Positions 43,695 to 51,791 of a DNA stretch of 64,000 nt are shown here, in pieces. The position numbers and the translations under genes were made by a program. This stretch comes from DATGPD01 sp031423015 (GTDB taxonomy: Bacteria; Planctomycetota; UBA1135; UBA2386). Location: the NCBI GenBank assembly GCA_031423015.1, contig JANPER010000246.1:1-64000 (forward strand), written 5' to 3'. Positions within the stretch are counted from its first letter, which is position 1, and every line of letters starts with the position of its first letter. The notes beneath the pieces are model-generated. The model searched no databases. It saw only the letters and a list, made by a program, of their open reading frames with translations, and was not told where the DNA came from.

Positions 43695-44474
43695 ATGGAG
43701 CTGCCTCGCGCCTGCGGCATCGTCGCGTTGCTCACGGACTTCGGGCTCGACGACCCGTTCGTGGGGGTGATGAAGGGCGTCATCAAGCAGAAGAACCTGC
43801 GGGCCGACGTGATCGACTTCTGTCACGGCGTGCCAGCGCACGCCGTGGCGGTGGGCGCGTTCTACCTGGCGGCGGCGATCGAGCGCTTTCCGCCGGGCAC
43901 CGTGCACGTCGCAGTGGTGGACCCGGGCGTCGGAACCCCACGCCGCGCGTTGGCGGCTTGCGCCGCGGGCTGCTTCTGGTTGGCTCCGGACAACGGCCTC
44001 TTGGAACCGATCCTGCGCCGCGACGACGCCGAGGTGCGCGAGCTGGACATGGCCAAGCTCCGGCTCGAACCGGCGTCGCGAACTTTCCATGGACGCGACG
44101 TGTTCGCGCCGGTCGCGGGGTTGCTCAGCGGTGGGCGCTTCGGGTTTCGCGCCGTGGGTGATCGGTGCGAAGCGCCGGTGCGCTTGGCCGGCGATCCGCT
44201 GGCGGGCGATGCCGCGCCACACGTCATCGCAGTCGACCGGTTTGGCAATCTGATCACCAATGTCACCGCGGCGCGCATTGGCCACGAACGATGGCGCGGC
44301 ATCAAGGTGGGCGCCCGCTCGATCTCGCTGCACGGCACCTACGCCGATGTGCCGGCCGGTGAGGCGCTGGCCTTGATCAACAGCTACGATCTGTTGGAGA
44401 TCGCGATCCATCAGGGCCGCGCCACCGATGTTCTGCGCATCCCGGTCGGGACGCCGCTCGAAGCACTCAAATGA
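43695..44474 (+). CDS. SAM hydroxide adenosyltransferase (DUF62 family)
   Basis: A 259-residue protein of the SAM hydrolase (hydroxide adenosyltransferase) family, relatives of fluorinase and chlorinase. It splits S-adenosylmethionine with water into adenosine and methionine. Seen: IVALLTDFGLDDPFVGVMKG, VDPGVGTPRRAL, LAPDNGLL, TFHGRDVFAPVAG and IAVDRFGNLITNV. The physiological purpose of this family is unclear. The TGA overlaps the arginase ATG (ATGA). Confidence 0.92.
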   Translation: MELPRACGIVALLTDFGLDDPFVGVMKGVIKQKNLRADVIDFCHGVPAHAVAVGAFYLAAAIERFPPGTVHVAVVDPGVGTPRRALAACAAGCFWLAPDNGLLEPILRRDDAEVRELDMAKLRLEPASRTFHGRDVFAPVAGLLSGGRFGFRAVGDRCEAPVRLAGDPLAGDAAPHVIAVDRFGNLITNVTAARIGHERWRGIKVGARSISLHGTYADVPAGEALALINSYDLLEIAIHQGRATDVLRIPVGTPLEALK

Positions 44475-45403
44475 TGAAGACGACGATCACCCGTGACAGA
44501 CGCATTCAGATCGTGGGTGTGCCCATGGATCTCGGCGCCGGCCGGCGGGGCGTCGGCATGGGGCCTTCGGCGATCCGGATCGCTGGCGTGAGCCAGCACT
44601 TGCGCGACTTGGGCTACGAAGTCGTCGACGACGGCGACGTGGCGGTGCCCTCACCCGAGTCGCGCAACCCTGGGCCGGAGCGTTGTCGCTACCTCAACGA
44701 GATCTACCACGTGTGCAACCGTCTGCGCATGCGGGTGGCGCGCATCGTCGATGCCGGCGCCATTCCGGTCGTGCTCGGCGGCGACCACAGCATCGCCATC
44801 GGCACGGTGTCCGGCATCGCCGAGCACTACCGCGCCCGCGACCAGGAGATTGGTCTGATCTGGGTCGACGCGCACGCCGACATGAACACGCCGGAGACCA
44901 CGCTGACCGGCAACGTGCACGGCATGCCGCTCGCCGTGTTGATCGGCATGGGGCACGAGCGCTTGGTGCAGATGGGCGGCTTTTGGCCCAAGGTGCGCCG
45001 CGAAAACGTGTGTCTCATCGGCATCCGCAACCTCGACGAGAGTGAGAAGGAGATCGTGCGCACCTCGGGGGTGCATGCCTACACCATGCGCGAGATCGAC
45101 GAGCGCGGCATGCAGGCGGTGATGGCGGAGGCCATTGCCCACGCGTCGCAGGGCACGGCGGGCTTCCACCTGTCGTTCGACCTCGACGGCATGGACCCCA
45201 ACGATGCGCCCGGCGTGGGCACGCCCGTGAAGGGGGGCATCGACTGGCGCGAAGCCAATCTGCTGGCGGAGATGGCCGCCGATTCGAACCGGCTGCTCGG
45301 GGTCGAGATCACCGAGTTGAACCCCGTGCTCGACGTGCGCAATCAGTCCGGCGAGGTAGCCGTCGACGTGATCGTGTCCGCTTTCGGTAAGTCGATTCTG
45401 TAG
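44471..45403 (+). CDS. rocF: Arginase
   Basis: A 310-residue binuclear manganese hydrolase that converts arginine to ornithine and urea. Mn ligands are in GGDHSIAIG, WVDAHADMN and SFDLDGMDP; TGNVHGMPLA is the arginase-type substrate loop, favouring arginase over agmatinase. ATG codons at 44471 and 44474 are adjacent; the first overlaps the preceding stop. No urea cycle or transport gene is nearby. A hairpin follows the stop. Confidence 0.94.
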   Translation: MMKTTITRDRRIQIVGVPMDLGAGRRGVGMGPSAIRIAGVSQHLRDLGYEVVDDGDVAVPSPESRNPGPERCRYLNEIYHVCNRLRMRVARIVDAGAIPVVLGGDHSIAIGTVSGIAEHYRARDQEIGLIWVDAHADMNTPETTLTGNVHGMPLAVLIGMGHERLVQMGGFWPKVRRENVCLIGIRNLDESEKEIVRTSGVHAYTMREIDERGMQAVMAEAIAHASQGTAGFHLSFDLDGMDPNDAPGVGTPVKGGIDWREANLLAEMAADSNRLLGVEITELNPVLDVRNQSGEVAVDVIVSAFGKSIL

Positions 45404-45635
45404 CCCGATCGCAACGCGCGGTGGGGGCGCGTCAGGTCACGACTGATCTGTGCGCTGAGGCGACCCGGAACTCGTTCGCGCTGTGGTGGTCGATGTACAC
45501 GACCTCCCGACCCTCATCGTGCTGGACGGAGCGCTGCCACTTCGACGCAACGCTGCTATTGGCCCTCGCGCTCAGTCTCTTCCTGATCCTCGGCCTGCCC
45601 TAAGTCCTAAGGGCCAAGACCTAGCGTGCGGTAGC
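45404..45635. other. Convergent intergenic region with hairpins
   Basis: 232 bases between the arginase and Clp genes, which converge. ACGCGC/GCGCGT forms a 6-bp hairpin at 45414-45432 just after arginase; GGTAGCT/AGCTGCC forms one at 45630-45644 over the Clp stop. A 60-codon open frame from a GTG at 45421 (36 codons from the ATG at 45493) ends in a hydrophobic tail (TLLLALALSLFLILGLP); a tiny tail-anchored protein is possible but unsupported. Confidence 0.35.
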
Positions 45636-47900
45636 TCAGCTGCCAGCCGCTGCAGTGTCCTCGGTGGCGAACACGAGCTGGCCGCCCGTCACCGTCACGC
45701 GGATCGTGCCCACAGCCTCACCACCGCGGCGTAGGAGTTGCTCCGCCAATGGTTGCCGCAGGCTGTGATCGACCACGCGACGCAACTCGCGCGCACCGTA
45801 GTCCTCGCTCTCGCCGAGCTGGATCAGGTGGTCGTACACCATGTCGTCGAGCTGGAGCTTGGCCTTGCGCGTGGCCATCAGCTGTTCGAGGTCGTGCACG
45901 TAGCGGTCAATGATGCGCCGCAGGGAGTTGCGGTCGAGGCGCTTGAACTGGATGACCTCGTCGATTCGGTTCACCAACTCGGGTCGGAAGAACGGCACCA
46001 ATCCCTTGCGCAGATCAGGCAGCGGCTGGTCAGCCGCCAGCTTGCCGAAGCCCACTGAGCCCTTCTCGGGCATCGGATCGATGTTGGACGTCAAGATCAC
46101 GACCGCTTGCGAGAAGTCGGCGGTCTTGCCATGCGCGCCTGACAGGCGGCCGTCGTCGAAGATCTGCAAGAACAGGTCGAACACCTGCGGATGCGCCTTC
46201 TCGACCTCATCGAACAACACAATGCTGTGTGGGTGCGTGCGCAGAGCGCTGATCAGCTGTCCCTCGCGTTCGTGTCCGATGTAGCCAGGCGGGGCACCGA
46301 TGAGCTTCGACACCGAGTGCGGCTCGGTGAACTCCGACATGTCGAAGCGCACCAGGCGCTTTTCGTCGCCAAACAGCACGTGCGCCAGACTCTTCGCCAG
46401 CTCGGTCTTGCCGACGCCGGTGGGGCCCAGGAACAAGAACACCCCAAGCGGCCGGTTCGGGGCGTTGAGCCCCGCCTTGGCGGTGAGGATGGCGCGCGAC
46501 ACCGACTTGGTGGCGTGGTCCTGGCCGACCACGCGTGCCCGTAGATCAGCCTCGAGGTTCAACAGGCTGCGCGTGGCCTCCTCGGTGAGCTTGCGCAACG
46601 GGATGCCCGTCCACTGGGACACGGTGACCGTGATGTCCTCGGCGGTGATCGGCGACATCTTGTCGCCGCTGCGACCACCGTGCATGAATTGCTGTAGGCG
46701 TCGTCGCGCGCAGCTTTGATCCAGCGCGTCGAGGGCCTTGTCGGGCAACTGGCGGTCGAGCACGTGCTTCACCGTGAGGTCGACCGCGGCCTGCAGCGCG
46801 TCGGGCATGACCTTCACTTGGTGGTGCTCTTCCATGCCTTCGCAAAGCCCCTGCAAGATCTCGAGCGCTTGCCGCGGCGTCGGCTCCTCGACCAAGACCT
46901 TCTCGAACCGCCGATCGAGCGCTGGGTCCTTTTCGATGTGGCGACGGTACTCCTCGACGGTTGTGGCGCCGACGCAGCGCAGATCGCCGCGCGCCAGCGA
47001 CGGCTTGAAGATGTTGGCCGCGTCGAGCGAGTCACCCGAGCCCGCGCCAGCGCCGACCAGGGTGTGGATCTCGTCCAGGAACAAGATCACGTTGGGGTGC
47101 TGCTCGGCTTCCTTGGCGATGCCCAACAAGCGCTCCTCGAACTCGCCGCGGAACTTGGTGCCAGCGACCAGCGCGCCCACCGCGAGTTCGACCACGCGGC
47201 TGCCCCGCAGCGGCTCCGGGCAGTTGCTGGCAACCAGGCGTCGCGCCAGGCCCTCGACGATCGCCGTCTTGCCGACCCCGGCCTCGCCGACCAGCACCGG
47301 GTTGTTCTTGTTCTTGCGCAAGAGCACCTGCGCGAGCAGTTCGAGTTCCTTCTCGCGACCAATCACCGGCGACAGTCGACCAAGCCGCGCCATCGCGGTG
47401 AGATCGCGGCCGAAACGATCGAGCAACGGCGTGTCGCTCTCCTTCTGCTCTTCCTGGTTGCCCTCGCCCTCGAGCGACGCGTCGCGCAGCTCGCCGAGGT
47501 CGACGTCGAGCGAGCGCAACAGGCGCAGCGGCACGCTCTCGTTCTCGCGGAAGATCGCCTCCAAGATGTGCGGCGGCTCGACTTCGGAGGCGCCCGACTT
47601 GGCCGCAATCCGACTCGCGAGTTGCAGCACGTCGCGCGCCCGCGGCGTGAACATCAACTCGTCGCCCCATGGGCGCTGTTCGATCCGCACGGTGCGCTTC
47701 TCGAGCTCTTCGCGGAACTCGCCCAGCTCGACGCTCTGCTTGGTGAAGGCTCGCGCCAACGGCGACTCTGGCTCGCGCATGAAGCCCAAGAACAGGTGCT
47801 CGACGCCGAGGTAGTGGTGGTTGAGGCGCGCGCTCTCGTCGGCCGCTGCAGTGATCAGGCGCTCGGCGCCGCGGGACAGGCGGGGGAGTTTCATGGTCAC
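45636..47900 (-). CDS. clpC: ClpA/ClpC-type AAA+ unfoldase without a middle domain
   Basis: A 754-residue Hsp100 protein. Clp N-domain with two repeats (LITAAADESARLNHHYLGVE; ARDVLQLASRIAAKSGASEV), D1 (GEAGVGKTAIVEGLA; ILFLDEIHTLVGAG), D2 (LGPTGVGKTELAKSLA; IVLFDEVEKAH) and a D2-small domain. D1 leads almost directly to D2, so the ClpB/ClpC coiled-coil M domain is absent and the layout is ClpA-like. A VGF tripeptide (about residue 615) in the position of the IGF/IGL loop suggests docking to ClpP. GTG start overlaps the FHA gene stop (GTGA); ATG 47894 is an alternative. Confidence 0.9.
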   Translation of the reverse strand: MTMKLPRLSRGAERLITAAADESARLNHHYLGVEHLFLGFMREPESPLARAFTKQSVELGEFREELEKRTVRIEQRPWGDELMFTPRARDVLQLASRIAAKSGASEVEPPHILEAIFRENESVPLRLLRSLDVDLGELRDASLEGEGNQEEQKESDTPLLDRFGRDLTAMARLGRLSPVIGREKELELLAQVLLRKNKNNPVLVGEAGVGKTAIVEGLARRLVASNCPEPLRGSRVVELAVGALVAGTKFRGEFEERLLGIAKEAEQHPNVILFLDEIHTLVGAGAGSGDSLDAANIFKPSLARGDLRCVGATTVEEYRRHIEKDPALDRRFEKVLVEEPTPRQALEILQGLCEGMEEHHQVKVMPDALQAAVDLTVKHVLDRQLPDKALDALDQSCARRRLQQFMHGGRSGDKMSPITAEDITVTVSQWTGIPLRKLTEEATRSLLNLEADLRARVVGQDHATKSVSRAILTAKAGLNAPNRPLGVFLFLGPTGVGKTELAKSLAHVLFGDEKRLVRFDMSEFTEPHSVSKLIGAPPGYIGHEREGQLISALRTHPHSIVLFDEVEKAHPQVFDLFLQIFDDGRLSGAHGKTADFSQAVVILTSNIDPMPEKGSVGFGKLAADQPLPDLRKGLVPFFRPELVNRIDEVIQFKRLDRNSLRRIIDRYVHDLEQLMATRKAKLQLDDMVYDHLIQLGESEDYGARELRRVVDHSLRQPLAEQLLRRGGEAVGTIRVTVTGGQLVFATEDTAAAGS

Positions 47901-48295
47901 CGCGCGATGAACTCCAGGCAGGTGCGACCGACGACGAAGTTGGTACCCGGCGCGATCAGCGAGCGCGCCCGCAAGCGCTCATCGCCGAAGTAGGTGCCAT
48001 TGCGACTGCCCAGGTCCTCGAGCCAAAAGTGCTCACCCTCGCGCACGATGCGCGCGTGGGTGCCCGACACCATCGGATCGAGGGGGAGCGCGAAGTCGTT
48101 GTTCTCCGAGCGGCCAACCGTCATCAGCGCCTTGCCGATGCGGCGCACCTGCCCGTCCATCGGACCGCCAATCACTTCGAGCTGGATGCAGCGAGTCGGC
48201 TCGGCTTCTTCGCGCAGCTGGCCGCGCGGGCCAGCGTCGTAGATCACGGTCGCGGACGGATCGATCTGGCCGCGGGCTGGTTTCAAGTCCTTCAA
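47897..48295 (-). CDS. FHA-domain phosphothreonine-binding protein
   Basis: A 132-residue protein almost entirely one forkhead-associated domain: TVGRSENNDFALPL, VSGTHARI and LEDLGSRNGTYF, the residues that hold a phosphothreonine peptide. The N-terminal tail has a threonine (Thr16, PSATVIYDAG) placed like the phospho-site of GarA-type FHA proteins. TTG start with AAGGA four bases upstream. It sits between a kinase gene and a Clp unfoldase gene on the same strand and overlaps the latter, so it may be the adaptor between them. Confidence 0.92.
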   Translation of the reverse strand: MKDLKPARGQIDPSATVIYDAGPRGQLREEAEPTRCIQLEVIGGPMDGQVRRIGKALMTVGRSENNDFALPLDPMVSGTHARIVREGEHFWLEDLGSRNGTYFGDERLRARSLIAPGTNFVVGRTCLEFIAR

Positions 48296-48352
48296 AGGAT
48301 TCCTTGGTCTGGGGCGTCCTGTCTGGGACGTCCTTGGTGGGATAGGGCACCG

Positions 48353-48380
48353 AGCATAGAAGGTCGAGCCGACCGGCGAA
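48353..48380 (-). promoter_or_regulatory. Possible promoter for the FHA-Clp pair
   Basis: On the minus strand, TTCGCC (48380-48375), 16 bases, TATGCT (48358-48353), within the 142-base gap between kinase and FHA genes. The -35 is weak. It would let FHA and Clp be made without the kinase. Confidence 0.3.
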
Positions 48381-48437
48381 AGGCGGCGTCCCTAGCTTCA
48401 GCTGATCAGGGCTTCATCTGGTCAGGGCTGCAGACGG

Positions 48438-49892
48438 TCAGCGACTGGACTCAGCCGTCGCGCCCCGCGGAGCTGGATCGCGTCCCGGCCCGAGCAGGCT
48501 CTGCACCACCTCACCCCAACGGTCGCGCACCTCCTCGCTCTTCAGACCTGCCTGCACCGCCTGCAGGATTGCTTCGGCCAACGGGTCCTGCCCCCGGAAC
48601 GTCTTGAAGTCGAGGTTGCGCATGGTGGCGGTCAGTGCGTCCATCGCCTTGTGGCGCACCTCGGGTCGGCGCACATCGACCTCGCGCAATCGTTGCAGCG
48701 CGGCGATCGCATCGTCGAGGCGAACATGAAACTCTTCCACCTCGCCCTCCGCCACGGCCACGGGAGCCGGAGGCACGGGCCATTCCGCAACCGCCGGGGC
48801 CTCGGGGCTAATCGTCGCCCGCTGGGGTGCCGGCGCGTCGACATACGCTTGCGGTTGCCGCGTGCTGACCGTGCCGACTAAGAACAGGCCGATCATGACC
48901 AAGAACGTCAACGCAACGATCGCCAGCACCCAACCCCAGCTGACACCGCCCGCGCGCTGGGTTTGTGCTGTCGCTTGCGCTGGCGCTTGCCGCGGCGCCG
49001 CCACGGTCTTGGCCGCAGTCGATGCGCGTCGCGGCGCCGAGTTGGCCCGGCCCTCGAGCATCGCCTGGATCTCCGGCACGCTCTGCACGCGGTCGTCCGG
49101 GTCCTTGGCCAGGCATGCCTCCAGCACCACACGGTCACTCGCTGCGAGGTCTTGCGGATACGAAGGAGCCTCGGTCTCGTGCTTCTTCAGGATCTCCCAC
49201 TCGGTGTCACCCTGGAACGGGACGTGGCCCACCAGGCACTCGTACAGCAGCACCCCGAGGGAGTAGATGTCGCTGCGGTGGTCGCCCTTGCGATGCAACA
49301 CCTCGGGCGCCATGTAGTAGGTGGTGCCCCGACCAAACGACAACGAACGGCGTGATGCTGTCACCAGCTTGCTCAGCCCGTAGTCGCCAACCCGCGCCGC
49401 GTCGCCCTTGAGATAGATGTTGGCTGGCTTGAGGTCGAAGTGCACCAGCATGCGCTCGTGCAACGCGTGCACGCCGCGGCTCACCTGCATGAAGATGCGC
49501 AGGGCTTCGTCGCGCGGCAGCTTGCCGGTCTGCAAGCGGCGCCCAAGCGTCTCCTCGCCGGCGTAGCCCATCACGATGAAGGGAATGCCGCTGACGTGCC
49601 CCATATCCTCGATCGACACCAGATTCGGGTGATCGATCTGCGCGAACAGCCGCACCGTGTCCAGCTCGTGCAGCACGGCGTCCCGCACCGCCGCGTCGTC
49701 GACCTTCAAGAACTTGATGGCGTAGTCCTTGCCAATCGAGTGCTTGCGCGCCTTGAACACGATCCCGAAGGCGCCGGCGCCCAGCTTCTGCGCGATCTCG
49801 TAGCCGGGGACATAATCCGGCTTGCGGTAGTTGGCATAGAACGCCTCCCAGTCGATCTGGGACACGCTCTTGCGAGCATCGAGATCCGCCAT
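48438..49892 (-). CDS. Membrane Ser/Thr protein kinase with non-canonical catalytic motifs
   Basis: A 484-residue Hanks-type kinase. Gly loop LGAGAFGIVF (37-46), Lys60 in DYAIKFLK, catalytic HFDLKPAN with Asp153, metal site GDYGLSK with Asp170, and YYMAPEVL. The HRD arginine is Phe and DFG is DYG, so it is a non-RD kinase that may not need activation-loop phosphorylation. A membrane helix at about 319-341 is followed by a ~140-residue exported, helical C-terminus. It is upstream of the FHA and Clp genes on the same strand. Divergent from the histidine kinase gene. Confidence 0.92.
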   Translation of the reverse strand: MADLDARKSVSQIDWEAFYANYRKPDYVPGYEIAQKLGAGAFGIVFKARKHSIGKDYAIKFLKVDDAAVRDAVLHELDTVRLFAQIDHPNLVSIEDMGHVSGIPFIVMGYAGEETLGRRLQTGKLPRDEALRIFMQVSRGVHALHERMLVHFDLKPANIYLKGDAARVGDYGLSKLVTASRRSLSFGRGTTYYMAPEVLHRKGDHRSDIYSLGVLLYECLVGHVPFQGDTEWEILKKHETEAPSYPQDLAASDRVVLEACLAKDPDDRVQSVPEIQAMLEGRANSAPRRASTAAKTVAAPRQAPAQATAQTQRAGGVSWGWVLAIVALTFLVMIGLFLVGTVSTRQPQAYVDAPAPQRATISPEAPAVAEWPVPPAPVAVAEGEVEEFHVRLDDAIAALQRLREVDVRRPEVRHKAMDALTATMRNLDFKTFRGQDPLAEAILQAVQAGLKSEEVRDRWGEVVQSLLGPGRDPAPRGATAESSR

Positions 49893-50108
49893 CAGAGAGT
49901 GGGGCTAGCCGCCGAGCAGCGAGGATAAGGCCCGTCGGCTTGCGTGGGGAGAGTCGAGTATTTCATACGCGAGGTTTTGTGGCCGTGGTTCGCATCGATG
50001 CGGGCGAAGAGGTCGGCGCCGTTGCGGCCACCGGCCAAAGGCATCGTAGCCAGTTGTCATTGCCGTACAGTCGGCGCGCGCCGCTAGCATGCGCGGTTCT
50101 TGCAGCCC
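49893..50108. other. Divergent promoter region
   Basis: 216 bases between the kinase operon (minus) and the histidine kinase operon (plus). For the plus side TTGCCG (50059-50064), 19 bases, TAGCAT (50084-50089) is a weak promoter candidate. For the minus side only a TATCCT (49927-49922) is seen. A 10-bp palindrome GCATCGATGC lies at 49991-50000. Confidence 0.35.
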
Positions 50109-51791
50109 ATGTCACCTGTCCGAGAGCTCGAATGGCGTCGCTGGCTGCAGATCCTGCGCGCCCAACTCGCCGCGGCGCACGACGAAGCGGCCGTGGCGCG
50201 GGTTACGCTGCGCGGGCTACGCCAGATCTTGGCCGCGGCGCATGTGGCGTTGGTCGCGCTCGACGCGCTGGGTGACCTGCAGGTCGTTTGGCAACTTGGC
50301 GAGCCGCAAGCCCCGATCGACGACGCCCTGAAGGTCTACTTGCAGCGGGGTGACTGGCCGCGTCCCGACGGCACGCGGGTGCTGGCCCCGGTCACCCGCC
50401 GCGGCCGGCGTTGGGCCGTGTTGCTGGCCGACGCTCAGGGTGAGTTTGTCGTCGGCGAGGGCAAGGGTTTGGCCCTCGCTGCCGAGGTTTTCGCCGAGCG
50501 TATGCAAGAACTCGATCGGCAACGCGCCTCGGGCGTCCGCGCTCGCATCGATCGCAAGATCATGACCCAGCTGCGGCCGCAAGATCTGTGCTACCAGATC
50601 CTGCACGGTCTGCGGTCGCTCACCGGCTACGACCACTCAGCGGCGGTCTATGTCGCCGACGGCGTTTCGAATCGGTTGCGTTTGGTGGCCGAGCAGGTCG
50701 CATGGAACAAGAGCAAGAGTAATCGGATCGGCATGCGCGTCGAGTTGCGAGAAACCGACGTGGAAGCGCTGCGGGCCGGCGTGACGTGTGGGTTCGATCG
50801 CGTCGGTGGCGCCTGGCGCGCCTGGCGTGGGCGCGCGTCCGAGGCTTTCGCCGGCGCCGTGGATGTCCCCGGCGACGCGCACACTCCTGCGGCCGGGAGC
50901 CTGCTGCTGGCGCCCTTGGTGAGCGGCGATGATCTGCACGGGGTGATCCGGCTGGCGAGCGCGCAACCGGCGAGCCTGGCGGACTACGAGGCTGACCTGC
51001 TGCATCGCTTCTTGCCGCAGGCGTCGGTGGCGATCCGCAACGCGGACAAGACCGAGTCGCTCAAGGAGAGTGTCTTGCGGGCCGAGCGCAAGCACGCGAT
51101 GGCCGACCTGGCGCGCGGCGTGGCGCACGACGTCAACAACGCGCTCGGCTCGGTGTTGCCCGTCGTGCAGCAGATGCAGGCCGAGGTGCGCGACGGCGTG
51201 GTCAAGCTCGAGACCCTGGGCGACGATCTGGCGCGCATCGAAGACGCGGTCGCCACCTGCCGCCGCATCTTTGGCGGCATGCTCGCCTTCGCCAAGGGCG
51301 CGGCCGGACGTGGCGCGCGGCACGGCGATCTGCGCCGCGCCGTGGACAGCGCCGTCAACATCTTGCGCGCCAGCGCGGCGCGGCACGGGGTGCAGGTCGA
51401 CGTGCAGCTGACCGAACCCTTGCCCGCGATCGCCGGCGCGCAGCACGAACTCGAGCAGCTGTTCTTGAACCTGATGAGCAACGCCTGCGAGGCGATGCCG
51501 CACGGCGGGCGTCTGCACGTGGTGACGTCGGCGCACGCTGGCGAACGTGCCGCGCTGCGCGTCGTCGTGAGCGACAGCGGTCATGGTATGTCGCGGGCGG
51601 AGTTGGCGCGCGTCGAGGAGGCCTTCTACACCACCAAGACACACGGGACCGGCCTCGGCCTCGCCATTTGTCGCAGCATCGTCGGTGACATCGGCGGGCG
51701 CATGGCGATCCAGAGCGAGGCCGGCGCCGGCACCAACGTCACGCTCGAGCTGCCAGTGCTCGGCGCGCTCGCCGTGGAGGCGACGACGTGA
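50109..51791 (+). CDS. Cytoplasmic GAF-domain sensor histidine kinase
   Basis: A 560-residue kinase without membrane helices. Two GAF-like segments (about residues 20-140 and 165-320; the second with LRSLTGYDHSAAVYVAD) are followed by HisKA with His340 in GVAHDVNNALG and a HATPase domain (NLMSNACEAM, SDSGHGMSRAEL, GTGLGLAI). It presumably senses a small molecule or a partner protein. ATG 50109 is preferred over TTG 50100. The TGA overlaps the response-regulator gene (GTGA), giving a fixed kinase-regulator pair. Confidence 0.9.
   Translation: MSPVRELEWRRWLQILRAQLAAAHDEAAVARVTLRGLRQILAAAHVALVALDALGDLQVVWQLGEPQAPIDDALKVYLQRGDWPRPDGTRVLAPVTRRGRRWAVLLADAQGEFVVGEGKGLALAAEVFAERMQELDRQRASGVRARIDRKIMTQLRPQDLCYQILHGLRSLTGYDHSAAVYVADGVSNRLRLVAEQVAWNKSKSNRIGMRVELRETDVEALRAGVTCGFDRVGGAWRAWRGRASEAFAGAVDVPGDAHTPAAGSLLLAPLVSGDDLHGVIRLASAQPASLADYEADLLHRFLPQASVAIRNADKTESLKESVLRAERKHAMADLARGVAHDVNNALGSVLPVVQQMQAEVRDGVVKLETLGDDLARIEDAVATCRRIFGGMLAFAKGAAGRGARHGDLRRAVDSAVNILRASAARHGVQVDVQLTEPLPAIAGAQHELEQLFLNLMSNACEAMPHGGRLHVVTSAHAGERAALRVVVSDSGHGMSRAELARVEEAFYTTKTHGTGLGLAICRSIVGDIGGRMAIQSEAGAGTNVTLELPVLGALAVEATT

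Noticed and set aside
45625..45700. tRNA-like GGTAGCTCAG box
   Set aside because: No matching T-arm or acceptor stem follows; the string is explained by a hairpin over the Clp stop codon.
46716..47993. Long plus-strand open frames opposite the Clp gene
   Set aside because: Antisense shadows of a gene with clear Clp motifs.
45636..49892. Type VI secretion phospho-pathway (PpkA/Fha/ClpV-like)
   Set aside because: No Tss structural gene is nearby, and the unfoldase carries a ClpA/ClpC-type layout with a ClpP-loop-like VGF rather than ClpV features.
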